Origin: Gorsachius magnificus
Taxonomy: Eukaryota; Chordata; Aves; Pelecaniformes; Ardeidae
Assembly: GCA_034008185.1 (NCBI GenBank)
Contig: CM067091.1
Span: 10,333,799 to 10,397,798 of the forward strand
Reading direction: 5' to 3'
DNA: 64,000 nucleotides
Positions within the stretch are counted from its first letter, which is position 1. Every line of letters starts with the position of its first letter. Below are positions 12,171 through 23,899 of the stretch, piece by piece. Below the pieces are notes generated by a model, which worked only from the letters and a program-made list of their open reading frames with translations, did no database searches and was not told the DNA's origin. The position numbers were made by a program, and so were the translations under genes.

Positions 12171-13267
12171 CTGCTCGTCTTCAGCAGGGGCTTGGAGGAT
12201 CGCGGGGTGGCTCACAGCACCTCTGGAGCTCTTCAGCCCCAGCCTGAGCCTCTCTTGTCTCAGTGGCCAACCGTTGTCCCCCCACCACACGGCAAAGATC
12301 CTGGCTCTGGCTCCACTCCTGCCACCCTGGATGCTGCTGGTCCCTGCATCCAGGCCACCCCACTGCCTCACACCTGGCTCGTGTCCCCCAGGACCATGGG
12401 GAGAAAAAACTCCCCGGAAAGTTGTGTAAACAGCCTGGCCTGGGGCGGTGCTCGGGGGACCAGTGTGTCCCAATGGCTTTTTGCTTCTCTGCAAGGTGCT
12501 GCGACGAAAGGGCAGCATTGGCAGCGGTGGGGGGCTCCCCACGGCGGGAAGGCACTGCCAGTGCCGGGGGGCTGGCAGGGCCGGTTGGCACATCCTGCTC
12601 CTGCTGCCAGCCCCACTGCGCACGCAGCCGAGCCCCGGCCCTCGCCCTGCGCTGCTCCAGCGAGCGGCTCCCAGAAGCTGCTCTGCTCAGCCACCGCCAG
12701 CCTGGGGACGTCCAGCACCTGCATGGGCACCGGGCACACTGGGGAGCCCAGCAAACGTGTCCTCAGCTGCTGCCTACCCCACAGCTGGGTTTGTCTCTGG
12801 CCAGATCCAGCAAAAAATCACAGGCATGCAGTGGGAGGATATGAACGCTCCTCGCATTTGCCCTGATGGCTGTTTAATGAGCTGATTTTCCTTCACACTA
12901 TTGATTTCCCTGGTCTCTGCTGTGAGACAGCTCACCTCTGGGTAAGGGAGACTCAGCCACTCAGAGTGGGGCCATGCCTTAAATCCACAGGACGCACTGG
13001 CACAGTGTGGGCAAGGAGACCCCAGCGCTGGGGGCTGCTCTGGGCAGGGCGGGTGGGGGCTTGTTTTTCCAAGCCGGTGTTGGCACCGAAGCACAAAGCT
13101 CCGGAAGAGGGCTTATGCCCCAGGGAAGCATGTCCAGAGCTTGGATTTACACCAGATACTTAAAGTGCCCAAGTATTGCCTTGCAGCTGGAATAACCCAA
13201 ACCTGGCTGCTCCTGGCTCTGGTGCTGCACTGGGAGTCTGCTGCAAACCAAGATGGATGTGCCTGTC

Positions 13268-13370
13268 ATGCACGCGTGTACACACACACGTGTACGCATG
13301 CACACACATGTGTACGCACACATGTGTATGCACACACACACATATACACACGCACACACACTCACATGTG
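13268..13370. repeat. (CA)n microsatellite, interrupted
   Basis: About 100 bases of alternating CA/TG, interrupted by GCATG, TGTGTACG and TATA-type variants, ending in CTCACATGTG. The alternating purine-pyrimidine pattern is compatible with Z-DNA. It should be length-polymorphic. Confidence 0.92.
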
Positions 13371-13866
13371 AGCCCCTTCTTGCAGCGTTTCTGACCCTGC
13401 AGCCAGCGTAAAGGGGCCCGGGGGGTCCCATCCCTCCCGCTGGCCCCTTGCTGTGATGCCTGTGTAGGGACAGGCAGTCCCCAGGCAGCATCACCCCTGC
13501 CCAACAGCCACCTCCAGCAGTGCTGGGGGCTGTTTCACGGAGCCAGACGATGTTCAGAGCCCAGCTTGGTGCTCACTACTCACCCTCCTGCTTTCCTCCA
13601 CAGCCACCCTCACCCCACCTCCGGGCCCCAGCGATGGAAGGAGAAGGGCTGCTAGCCTGGCCAGCCCCAGCACTGCCGTCTCCCCCTGGGATTGGCCCGG
13701 TGCTGGCTCTGGTGCATGGACAGGTTTGCAGCCCCACACTGGCAGCTCGAAGGGGCCACGGGTGAGCCAGAGGTGGCATTTCCAGAGCAGCCCCTGGGCA
13801 CCGAGGAGGACAAGGGGTCAGCCACCGCACACCTGCCCCATCGGGACACGCGGGAGGGAGAAACAA
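13371..13866. other. Unique GC-rich intergenic DNA
   Basis: Nothing recognisable was found between the microsatellite and the CR1 endonuclease remnant. The overlapping frames on both strands look non-coding. Confidence 0.5.
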
Positions 13867-14055
13867 AAGGCGCTGGAAGTCTTAATGCATGATCAAGATT
13901 ATGATTTAATTGGCATAACAAAGGCTTGGTGGGCTCAGCCGCATGACTGGAATATTAATATGGAAGGATGCAGCTTGTTCTGGAAAGCCAGGCAGGGGAT
14001 TAAGGAGGAATGTGTTGCTTTGTATATTAAGGCTGGATGCATTTGGTTGGCAATC
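13867..14055 (+). mobile_element. CR1 LINE, endonuclease-domain remnant
   Basis: On the plus strand this stretch reads YDLIGITKAWWAQPHDW, then GCSLFWKARQGIKEECVALY. This is the pattern of the apurinic-like endonuclease domain of CR1 ORF2 (family pattern: YD-IGITETWW---HDW, then LFR-DRQGRRGGGVALY). It is an interior CR1 fragment without either end and with substitutions at several normally conserved positions. The LTR that starts at 14,093 lies about 40 bp downstream and may have inserted into the same old element. Confidence 0.75.
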
Positions 14056-14092
14056 CAGAGAGAACCTGGCTGACATCCTGCATACTGAGGGG

Positions 14093-14667
14093 TGTCCTGG
14101 TTTCGGCTGGGATAGAGTTAATTTTCTTCACAGAAGCTAGCATAGTGCTGTGCTTTGGATTTAGTGCTAGAAGAATGTTGATAACACGCTGATGTTTTTA
14201 GTTGTTGCCAAGTAGTGCTCAGACTGTTCAAGGACTTTTTGAGCTTCTCCTGCTCGGCCAGGTGCATAACAAGCTGGGAGTACAGCACAGCTAGGACCCA
14301 AACTGTCCAAAGAGCTATTCCATACCATAGAACGTCATGCCCGGGGGGGAGGTTTGGTGGATCGGTCGGTCGCGGGGGGAGTGATCGCTGCTCGGGTACT
14401 GATCGCTGCTCGGGACGGGCTGGGCATCGGTCGGCGGGTGGTGAGCAATTGCATTGTGCATCATTCATTTTGTATATTCTGTATATTTTGTTATCATTCT
14501 CATTATTACTATTATTATTATTTTCTCTCATTAAACTGTCTTTATCTCAGCCCTCGGCTCTAACCTTTTTCTCCTTCCCGATTCTCTCCCCCATCCCACT
14601 GAGGGAGGGGGGGGAGTGAGCGAGCGGCTGCGTGGTGCTTAGTTGCCAGCCGGGTTAAACCACGACA
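14093..14667 (+). mobile_element. Solo LTR of an endogenous retrovirus (plus orientation)
   Basis: The element starts TGTCCTGG and ends CACGACA, with TG...CA termini. It is flanked by an identical 5-bp target duplication, AGGGG, at 14,088-14,092 and 14,668-14,672. An ATTAAA polyadenylation signal at 14,530-14,535 with T/G-rich sequence behind it sets the orientation. A tandem GATCGCTGCTCGGG pair (14,383-14,414) and a short ATT triplet run lie inside. No gag, pol or env sequence adjoins it, so it is a solo LTR left by recombination. The sequence type is very abundant in bird genomes; I do not assign a family name. Confidence 0.9.
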
Positions 14668-14672
14668 AGGGG

Positions 14673-17600
14673 CTTTTGGTGAGCAATTGCCAGGCTGACC
14701 CAAATCCCAGGACATCGTGGTGATGGAGAATGTCCCTCCCTGAGCAGCCGGTGTGGAATCAGGACAGCAGTGACAGACTGTCCAGCAAATGCTCCCAAGG
14801 CAACGTTCCCAAGGCAGTAAAAGTGAATTTTTCGGGAAGAGGCAAGTAGAATAGAAAAGCTCTGGCTTTGCTTCTAACCTGCAGGGCGTGGATGCAGACA
14901 GCAGGGGGAAATAAGTGGGACGAATGTGGCTGAGACATGAAGGAGCTCCTTGTCTTGCGGAGGGAAAGAACCAGAGGTTGGGGTCAAGAAAAGGGACCTC
15001 CGGGGCTGCCTGGTCCACCACGCTGCTCCGAGCGGGGACTTTGTTCAGGTACGGTTCAAACATCTTCACAAGCAGAGAGCCCAAACCTCTGTGAGCCCTG
15101 GGCCAGGGGCTGGCCACCCTCATGGGGAAAGTCTCGCCCTTACGTCAAGTTCCCCAAACCCACTGGGTCTTGTCCTGTCCTGTACCCCAAGTGTCCCACG
15201 CTCCAACCCTCTCCTACCCCCAATATTGGCCATTTCTGCCATCCACGGCTCACCAGCCTGACTGCAGGGAGGCTGCAGGAGGCCAGGGCAAAGGCCATGG
15301 CAAAGACCGTGGCAATGATGGAGAGCATCTCATGATCTCTCCAAACCAGGAGCCTTGGGCCAGGTGGCTGGGGAGCTGCCAGGAAGCGGGCAGGCAGGTT
15401 TGAATGCAAATGCATCAGCGTGGAACGCAAAATCAAGGCTGCCAAAAGGCAAAGAAAATGGACTCAGCGAGCAAGGCAATGAGAGAGAGCATGTGGGGAG
15501 GAAGGGGAGAGGCAAAGCCAGGGCTGATGCTGCGGGGTGGGAGGGGGAAGCCTTTGACGGGGATATGGTGGTGCTGGGGGCATTCAGTGCCTCAGCGCTT
15601 CAGCCTGGATCATCTAGGTGTGCAGTTAGCACCAATGAAAGGGCAACGGCTCTGCCGGGAGCAGGGCTTGGGGAGCTCAGCAAGGCTGGGCGGTGCAGGC
15701 AGGCCAGGGCTGGCAGAGCTGGCAGCAGGAGAGCCGAAAGCAGGAGAGGTGCAGCCGAAATCGCGGGGACTGGGGCAGCAGAAGGGCAATGCTGTGCAGC
15801 TCTTTAGAAAGAAGAGAAAACCACAGAGTGCTCAGCGCAGCTTCAGCCCCCTGTTAAAACCAGGACAAGCAACAAAGCGGCCCCAGGACCCAGCAGGACA
15901 GCACACGGGGGAGCGGTCGCCCACACTGGCTTCTCACCGGCAAACTGTGGCAAACCAAATCTGGCTTTCTGCTCTGACAGAAGAATGGGAAACACAGTGT
16001 GTGTATCCCGACGTTTGTAAGGCTTCTGACACAGGTTCATGACAGAAGCTCAGAAGCAAGTTGCAGAGCATATTCAGCCTGACCCTGCTATAAAGTGAGC
16101 GTCGGTCGGGCGTGGCTGGGATAACTGCCTCCAGGCTGCGGCTGCCAGCAGGTGGGATAAAGGGATGCAGGGACTGCAGGTGAAACAGGAAGGTAGGAAG
16201 AGTGGGAGTTATGTTGGAAGGCAGATTCCTAACCCCAAACTCTCCACCTGCACCGCCCCCACTGACAAGTTAGATAACCAGGCTTGGGGAGCAAGACACC
16301 GCGCGGCACAGCCCCACACCGGCAGCACCCCAGCACACCCAGGCCACCATATAAACAAGAAATGGGGAGCAAAAAGCAAGCGAGCAATTTTTTAGGGGAA
16401 GGACCTGGCGTTCTAATAAATCACAGCAGAGCAGGGGGCTAACTGCAAAAATGGGGCAAACACGACACCAGGATGCACAACCAGGAGGGCTTCGGAGATG
16501 CTGGAGATGGTTCTGCCTTTCTCCACAGCACTGGGAAGCAGCGGCCGGAGAAGGCAGCTGTCTGGGCATTGCCCTTTGGGCCAGTTGGAGGGGATCCAGG
16601 GAAGGATGTCAGAGACCTGGAAAACATGACCGCCAAGAAAAACTGGCAATATGTGGCACTGGCTTAATTGGTGGGAGAGAGCAGAGGGGGCTGCGGCAGC
16701 AGTCTGCAGGAATGTAAATGACTCCTGCAACGAGGAAAGGATTAATCTGCCCGTGCCAGATAACGCAAGGAGAAGCAGGCTTAAATTAACACAGGGAAAT
16801 TCAAGGTAGGCACTGAGAAAAAATTTTCCCAGTCATGGCTGGGGAGGGGCTGGTGTCTCCATTGTCGAGGTTTCTGGGAGAGCCGGGTCCCAGGCAGCAT
16901 GGTGTTAGCTGGTGTTAGCATTAGCTGGTCCCACAGGTGCCCTCCTTTCTAGGATTTTACCATTTCTGGGTACAAGTGTATGGAAAACCCTTACAGCATG
17001 GGCCTGGGCTGGCTGCCCGGCATGAGAAGAAGGAGAGGTGGAACAACTGGGCAAGCCTGAGAATAACACCCAGAGACCCAGAGGGGTGAAAGCATCTGTA
17101 GGGACCACGGAGGCAACACCAGCACCATCCCGCAGAGCCACACAGGGAGCTGCTGGGGGCTGGACATCAAACCAGCTCCCCCCAGGAACAGTGCAGCCAG
17201 GGCTGGAGAAGCCACAGGAATGGCCTTTTTGGGTAAAGCAAAGCAGGCGAAGCTCCTGCGGCAGCAGACCCCACCTCATGCTGGGTGCCCAACAGGAGCC
17301 TGGGGAAAGAGGAGCCTAGCGAGGAACCCTGCCTGGAAGCAAAATCAATTGGAGCCAGGGAGGGGAAAACGTGACGGGAGAGAAGCGGTGTTCAAAGAGC
17401 TGAGGGCTGTGTAATTTGAATTTGTTGAATTATTCCTGTTGTCTCCGTCCAGGGGCAGTCATGGCTGGTGGCTCTGCTTCAGTCACACGCACAGGATGAG
17501 CAGAGCTCACGCAGGAGGCGGGTGATGGGTGTTCAGGGACCTGGCTAACGACAAGCAGCATGTTAAGCACCTTTCACTCTCGTTAACTGGTGGAGCAATT

Positions 17601-17740
17601 AGAAGCACCTGAGAGCTGGCAGCTCTGAAGCAACAGGAGCCACAAAACTTGAGCAGAAAGTAAGTTCTGGGGATTTTGCCAAGAGCACTGGGAAACTGCC
17701 GGTGGCAAATCTGTCTCCTACCAGCTAAAGCTGCTGCCCA
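14673..17740. other. Intergenic DNA between two LTRs, no gene seen
   Basis: About 3 kb of moderately GC-rich, mostly unique sequence. Frames such as 15,404-16,042 on the plus strand lack a recognised domain and overlap other frames. No retroviral coding sequence links the flanking LTRs, which have different target duplications, so this is not the inside of a provirus. Confidence 0.6.
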
Positions 17741-17809
17741 CAGAGTGGTCCTAGGGTCAGGTTTGACCAGGCCGGGGGGTTGGACTAGATTACGTCTAGA
17801 GGTCCCTTC
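17741..17809 (+). mobile_element. CR1 LINE 3' end, left part (split by an LTR)
   Basis: The sequence around GGGGGTTGGACTAGATTACG and then AGAGGTCCCTTC is the conserved end of CR1 just before its 3' tail. It stops at 17,809 where the LTR begins and resumes at 18,447 with CCTTCCAACCCAAAAC. The left boundary is approximate. Confidence 0.85.
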
Positions 17810-18446
17810 TGTCGTGGTTTAACCGGCTGGCAACTAAGCACCACGCAGCTGCTCGCTCACTCCCCCCCCCCCTCAGTGGGATGGGGGAGAGAATCAGAGA
17901 AAAGGAAAAAAAGTAAGACCCGTGGGTTGAGATAGAGACAGTTTAATAAGAGAGAAGAATAACAATAATGATAATAATAATGATAATAATAATAATAATA
18001 ATAATGGTAAGAAAATATAGAGAATATATAAAACAAGTGATGCACAATGCAATTGCTCACCACCCGCTGACCGATGCCCAGCCCGTCCCGAGCAGCGATC
18101 ACTCCCCCCGAGCCGCGATCACACAGCCCGAGCTGCGACCACTCTGCCCGCGACCGACCGATCGACCCGACCGACCGATCAACTAACCCCCCCACCGAGC
18201 ATGACGTTATATGGTATGGAATAGCTCTTTGGACAGTTTGGGTCCTAGCTGTGCTGTACTCCCAGCTTGTTATGCACCTGGCCGAGCAGGAGAAGCTCAA
18301 AAAGTCCTTGAACAGTCTGAGCACTACTTGGCAACAACTAAAAACATCAGTGTGTTATCAACATTCTTCTAGTACTAAATCCAAAGCACAGCACTATGCT
18401 AGCTTCTGTGAAGAAAATTAACTCTATCCCAGCTGAAACCAGGACA
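17810..18446 (-). mobile_element. Solo LTR of an endogenous retrovirus (minus orientation), inserted in CR1
   Basis: This is the reverse-complement relative of the LTR at 14,093. It begins TGTCGTGGTTTAAC on the plus strand and ends AACCAGGACA. A 5-bp duplication, CCTTC, flanks it at 17,805-17,809 and 18,447-18,451. The polyadenylation signal appears as TTTAAT at 17,942-17,947. It is about 60 bp longer than its relative, mainly through a longer (TAA)n-type run at 17,966-18,004 and a GATCGGTC-type repeat near 18,147-18,181. The clean duplication inside a recognisable CR1 tail fixes the order of events: CR1 first, LTR later. Confidence 0.92.
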
Positions 18447-18451
18447 CCTTC

Positions 18452-18482
18452 CAACCCAAAACATTCTATGATTCTATGATTC
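18452..18482 (+). mobile_element. CR1 LINE 3' end, right part with octamer tail
   Basis: Continuation of the CR1 copy at 17,741, CAACCCAAAACATTC and then the tail ATTCTATGATTCTATGATTC. This repeated tail is diagnostic of CR1. Confidence 0.92.
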
Positions 18483-20810
18483 GTGTGAGGACGACGGCTC
18501 CTGCCACCATTGCTTGCCATGGCAGTGCCGCGCGGGGTCTGCATGGCGAGGGCCGCCGGTGCCGACGCGGGTGTGAGGCAGGAGGATGCAGCGCGTCACA
18601 GCTCAGCCCTTTTTGCCCCGGCCCAGGACTGCAGCCACAGACAAACAGACAAGAAGACAAAGGCGACGTTCCCCATAGACATGAAGTTTTGTGTGTAATT
18701 CGTGTCGTGTACATGTCTGCAGGATAAGGTGGGCGGTGCTACCTCATCCCCAGGACTCGTGCCTCGTGGGACCGGCTCCTCATGGCATGTGGGGGCCCTG
18801 CAGGGAAGGAGGCTCCCAGGTCCTCGCTGCGTGATCCATCACAAACTTACACCCTCACCACGAGCAGGGGATAGTGTTGGACAGTCCCTAAGTTTATAGC
18901 AACAACAAAGCAGGGGGCTCACCACAGGGCCAGCGCGAGCAACGGCCCTGTGCAGGGGGAACTGTGCCAGGGAACTGCAATGGCACAGGGGACTGGCCAG
19001 GAAATTCCCAATTCCTGGGAGCACTCCATCAATCATCTGTGGCAGCAAAACCCAGGAAACCTTTTAATAATCCCAGATAATCCCACAGGAAAATTTACAA
19101 CAGCAACCATGTAATCTCTCTGATAGGTGCTCCTGAGGGCAGGGGAATTTCCTCAAATAACCACATCCAAGGAAACCTCCGTCCTTGAATGGGGAGTTTC
19201 CAGCCAAAGCCTGCCTTACAGACTGCCTGGACCACAGCTGAGGAAACACTGGCTGGTGGGATCCCTGGGGTCTCCTGTGCAGCCCAGCAGTGGGGAGCAT
19301 GGGCAGAATAACCCTGCAGGCAACAAGCAGAGCCAGGGCCGAGAGGCGTCTGGGCAGGGGCATCTCTGATCCTATGCACAGTTTGGCCACTGCTCCAGCT
19401 GCCCATGCAGGAGCCCGCCACCTCCTTGCTGTCGGCTCCAGCAAAGGGCACCTGGTGTATGGGGGTTTCAGCAAGGGTCAGACCAGGGTGACTCCTGGAG
19501 CTGGGGGGGGTCCAGTGGTGCCCATGAGCAGCGGCGCACAAGCATCTCTCTTCAGACCTTGTGCTGGAAAGTCAGCCTGCTTTAACCCGACCTGCCACAC
19601 CGGTCTTTAAGATGCTGAGTTCTGCCTTGATGCTAACACTGGTTAATTACTCATGCATGCTTATGGGCTGCGCAGGGTCTTTAAAAGTCTGTTTCTTCCC
19701 CTTCCAGCTGCCTGCAGGCTCTGTATTTCTCAGGGGCGTAGGTGTGCTCCAGCAGCCGGGAAGAGAAGGGCGCGTGCTGTTGCAGCAGTGTAACTCCCTC
19801 TCCCTCCTGCTGCGCCTGATCCAGCTGGGACCTGACCATGGCTGCAAACAGTAGAAAGGGGGTTCCCTGCCCGCTTGCCTAGAGTGCTGCTGGCAGCTTG
19901 CCAGGGCAGCTCCAGCCCCTTTCTGGTTTGTTGCCTCCCCAGTGGCACTCAGCTGCTGAGCTCTGCTTCTCACCCACTTTGCAGCATGGCAGGGGCTGGG
20001 CTGACACCGCCGTCCCCAGCGGAACCTGGTGGCTGGACCTGCATGTCCCCCTTGCCCAGGCTGCTTGGGCATCACTGTCCACCCTCAAGTGCTCCCAAGC
20101 AAAATGCTCCCAAAAGGCCTTTGTAAACATAACCGATGCTTTCACTGTCACTGTGACTCCACAGCCTCCATCTCTGCCTCCTAGCTCCTGGCTCCGGCAC
20201 AGCCCCTGCTCCCCAGCCACTGAAGAGAACCCGTGGCTGAGACGATGGACTTGTGCACAGGGAGGGCCACCCACACAAGCAGCAAGTACGCATCTGCTCT
20301 GGGGATGCAACTGCACTGGTGGGAAAGGCTGATAAATCTTCCTGTGCCTGTCTGCAGAGCCCTGGTCAAGCCTTGCCAGGCGGTGGGTGCCAGGCCCTTC
20401 CCCCTGCACCTTGCACTGGGCCGTGGGCCTGTGAATGTCACCCCCTCATATCTGGTGCCAGAGCACAACTTTGGAACACCCTTCCCACAGCTCCAGCCTT
20501 CGGATGCTCAGCATTGGAGACTATCCCCTTCTAGGGCATGAGGCGGTCGATGCAAGCAGAGACGGGTTTAGCCAAAGTGTCTCCCAAAGCAATTGTTCTT
20601 TGCTTCAGGCAGCACAAATCTTTGCAAAATCAAAATCACTTTTGTGACATTCCTGAATCAACGTAAGGGGGTTTGTTCTAGGGGAGAGACAGACACGTTA
20701 AATTTTGCTCTAAAAGATGTGATTTTATATGACTTCTGGAAATTGCTCCTCAGTCCCCTGCTCCAAACCCCAGGCCAGAGACCAAATGGGTCTCCAGCCC
20801 TCCCCTAGGT
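18483..20810. other. Intergenic DNA, no gene seen
   Basis: Unique, moderately GC-rich sequence. Overlapping frames on both strands (for example 19,879-20,409 minus) give no recognisable domain. No transposon end was identified. Confidence 0.5.
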
Positions 20811-21360
20811 TGTTCTGCACAGTGTCTGGTTCACAGATGCAGTGCTCGCATTAAGCCTTCTGCATGCAAGCAGAACCCTGCCCCGGCACAGCAACAAGAA
20901 AGCGCGCGAACAGAGCCCGCCAAAAGTCTCTATAAAAAAGGCTGCAGTCTCAGACTGCGGGGGGACCTTGTGGGAGACCATCAAAGATGCCGGAGGAAGA
21001 TCACCAACCTTGTGAGAGACCACTGAAGATTCAGCGTGCAATCACTGAAGACCCCAGAAACACGGACCCCCAGGACGCCATGGATCCATGGTGGTGACTG
21101 ACTGTTCTCTTCTATCTGGACCTCTCGCTTTATTTCTTATCTTTCCTTCCTTCCTTTCCTGTCACTGCTTTCTCTCTTTCCCCTGAACAATAAACGGGTG
21201 GACTTATGACATCTGACCTCATTTGTGTCTTAATTTTGCTCAAAGGGATCGAACCTGAAATGAGAGGTTGGTCTAGCCGCCCGTAGCCTCTCAAACTTGT
21301 CTGAGGTTGGCTAGAAAGCAAGGGGGCCTTCCTCTCATCCAAACAAAATTGATCCTAACA
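20811..21360 (+). mobile_element. LTR of a second endogenous retrovirus family
   Basis: TGTT at 20,811-20,814 and AACA at 21,357-21,360 form inverted termini. Between them come a TATAAAAAAG box at 20,931, an AATAAA signal at 21,189 and a T/G-rich stretch, which is the U3-R-U5 order of an LTR. The sequence is unrelated to the LTRs at 14.1 and 17.8 kb. No matching target duplication flanks it. The bases after AACA (AGGGGCTCACGC) weakly resemble the GGGGCTC core of a proline-tRNA primer-binding site. It may therefore be the 5' LTR of a truncated provirus rather than a solo LTR. Confidence 0.65.
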
Positions 21361-21490
21361 AGGGGCTCACGCATCTCAGAGTCTAAGGCCCAGACTTGGA
21401 AACGATCTTGTGTGTCTGCTATAAAATCTGCAGGACAGCTTCTAGACAAATGTACCCCTCTACCTTGCTTTACGAATGGATCATTGAAGA
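21361..21490 (+). mobile_element. Possible retroviral leader downstream of the LTR
   Basis: The sequence after the LTR begins with a possible primer-binding site and continues without any recognisable retroviral gene. The right limit is arbitrary. It could equally be host DNA if the LTR is solo with eroded flanks. Confidence 0.3.
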
Positions 21491-23895
21491 GGGATGGGTG
21501 AACCGAGGCTCCTGGTCCTTGGTTCCCGCCGACCTCCATCTGGAGAGCCTGGATGGAGGTGGGACAGAGCAACTTGGTGGCGGTGAGAGCCAAGCTTCCC
21601 CTCCAGCCTGGACCCGGCACTGTGTGGCCAAGCCCTTGGCACAGGAGGATGCGCAGCAGAAAGGAGCTGAGGGATCTGTCACATACCTTGTGCTGGGATG
21701 AATGTCCGTGAGAGCCCGCAACAACTGTTCTGTGCGTAAAAGCTCCAGCGCCCCAGCAAAGCCACCATCTTGGTCTTGTAAGGAGGCCACAGATAACCAT
21801 CGGAGACACACCAGCCTCCCCAGAACCAGGCAAGCTCTGCAATGTGCAATTGTACAGATGGCCACAACAGAGCAAAGGGCTGCAACATCAGCAGCTTAGA
21901 CTGATTTACTGTAGTGGATGAAGCTCTGCATCCCTGTACCCAAAAAACCCCCATGGCTAACAGCAGTTAACTGCTCCTTTAATGACCTCTTCAGACCACT
22001 TCCAAAACCTGTGGGGTTCTGGCCTGTTCCTGGGTGAGGGCTGCCACCGCAGAGATGGGCATGTGCCACCGGGTGGCACATCGGCTAGTGGAAAACCACG
22101 CTGGCTCTGCCTGCCCCTGCCCGCCAGACGGGCAGAAACCCCAGCGCCCCGGGCTCAGCAGCCCCCAGGCAGGCACACTGCTTGCAGGCAGCACCGGAGC
22201 ATCCCTCTCTGCAATACGATGAGTTTGCCTGGAAACACTTGTCATTTCTTCGCCTCAAGGGACTCCTTCCTTCCTGCTGCCGAAGCCGCCCCTGGGGTGG
22301 CAGCACGCCCAGCGCGGTGTGCGTGGCTGCCCAAGGGCTGCCCAAACCTGCGATGTGCCAGCTGAATGCTGCAGCACTGAGGTGTGCCTGGGTAGCCTGT
22401 ACTGCCACTGAATATTAAGCAGGTATTAGAAATCTCTGGGGCTCCTGTCCAGGAGAAGCAACGTGGTTGGTAGGAGCCTGCAGGCACAGCACGGCACTGC
22501 ACTGGCTGCTCAGCCCGGGCACTCCTGGGTGAGGAGGCTGAACCTTCTGCTGCAAAATCTGCACCTTGGAAAAATCAGTGATATTTGCAAGAGTGGCATG
22601 CGACATCGGCGGTCTCCGTCCCTGGTGGGAAGCTCAGACCTTGCTGCTTGCCTTGCAGGATGTTGTGTGGCAGTGGGTGCTGGCAGCTGCTAGAGCAAAG
22701 TCACTGCCCCAGTTGCAGAGGGGACATGATTCAGGTCACAACCACCAACCTTGGGACACAGCCCAGGAGCCCGTGCCCACCTCTCTGCACACCTCGGGAG
22801 TCCTCGGGACTTCTCTGTAAGCAGGAGCACATCCTGTGCACCACCAGACCCCCAAAGGTCTTCTCCCACTTCACGGATGCTGTCCGGGAGAAAGGCAGAG
22901 GCACCCAAAAAGCCGATGTCCTGGCAGGAGCGTCAGCTGACGTTTTGTGAAAGCCAACAAAGCGTACCATTACTTTAGTTTTCTCACTGCTTTCTTTTGT
23001 GTTTCTCGCTGTTGCCTAGCTGAGATGCTGTCAGTAACCACCTTCATTTGCATTTTGCTTTTCCCGATTCCAGTCGACGCTGGTTTCAAGGTAAGTACAC
23101 AACAGCAACACGTTGCTCCTTCGGGGTGGGGCACATCTGTAAAGCAGGGCCGCGGTGGATGTTCATGCATGTGGTGGACAGCACAGTTAGCCTTGGCCCA
23201 GCACATCGCAGGTAACGATGCAGGTGATGATGGCCCCTCCATCCATCCTGGTGCAGGGCCATGCTCCCTCGGAGGAGGTAGATCCCCCGTGGGCAGTGAG
23301 GTATGGGGGTGTCCCGAGCCCAGAGGCGTTTGACTGTCACAGTCCCTCTTTATAGAGGCCAAAACTTTGTATTTTATTATTGTTTTCAAATTATCTCAGA
23401 AGGCGGTGATCCCAGAGACTCTGCACAAGGATGGCTGCTGGCAGCAAGGTTATGCTCCAGGTGATGCTTGCCCCCAGCTCTGCTCAGCTGAGCATCCTGC
23501 ACTCACAGGGATTACATCCTGCACCCAGGAGGAATTGGGAATAGCCGAGCTCAGGACTTAATCCTGCTTTCCAGAGAGGCTGAGGGGGGTTCCAGTACTG
23601 GTGTCAAAGGGTGTTGGAGCAACCGAAAAACAGAGCTCATGCTGGCCTTGTGCAGGGTCCAGGTGGGAATGGTCCCACTTTGGCTGTCGCTAGCACAGCG
23701 AAATACCGACACTGGGACAGTTCTCGCAATCACCCTGTCCAAAACGCAGCAATCCCACGCCGTAAATAATAAAACAGATGTAGCTTTGATTAAGACTGGA
23801 TTGGTGGATGAGTTTCAATTACAAAATCATACATTCTGTCTTGACTGTGTTGAGTTTTGAGGCCTATAAAATTGAGAAGTCAGAGAGGCATCAGT
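21491..23895. other. Intergenic DNA with small AT-rich islands
   Basis: No gene is supported. A T-rich tract with ATTTGCAT at about 22,960-23,090 ends in a splice-acceptor-like CCCGATTCCAG and, 17 bases on, a donor-like GTAAGT (about 23,092-23,097). So short an exon with no partner is unconvincing. AT-rich islands at about 23,340-23,400 and 23,755-23,880 could be regulatory. Confidence 0.4.
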
Positions 23896-23899
23896 GACA

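Larger units (their letters stand above)
9151..13260. other. Intergenic DNA without recognisable genes
   Basis: Mostly GC-rich unique sequence. AT-rich islands occur at about 9,515-9,655, around 10,310-10,350 (TAATTA cores) and at about 11,890-12,170. A three-copy short minisatellite (10,965-11,010) runs into a C-rich tract (11,017-11,070). Overlapping long frames on both strands lack any recognisable domain and look like composition artefacts. Confidence 0.5.

Noticed and set aside
14093..18446. The two related LTRs as ends of one provirus
   Set aside because: They are in opposite orientation, have different 5-bp duplications, and no retroviral coding sequence lies between them.
21242..21258. 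tRNA gene suggested by a B-box match (GGGATCGAACC, minus strand)
   Set aside because: The flanking bases do not form a T-arm, no A-box or acceptor stem fits, and the site lies inside the U5 part of an LTR.
23080..23097. 17-bp micro-exon between CCCGATTCCAG and GTAAGT
   Set aside because: Splice-like signals alone, with no partner exons or recognisable coding sequence nearby. Such pairs are expected by chance in 64 kb.
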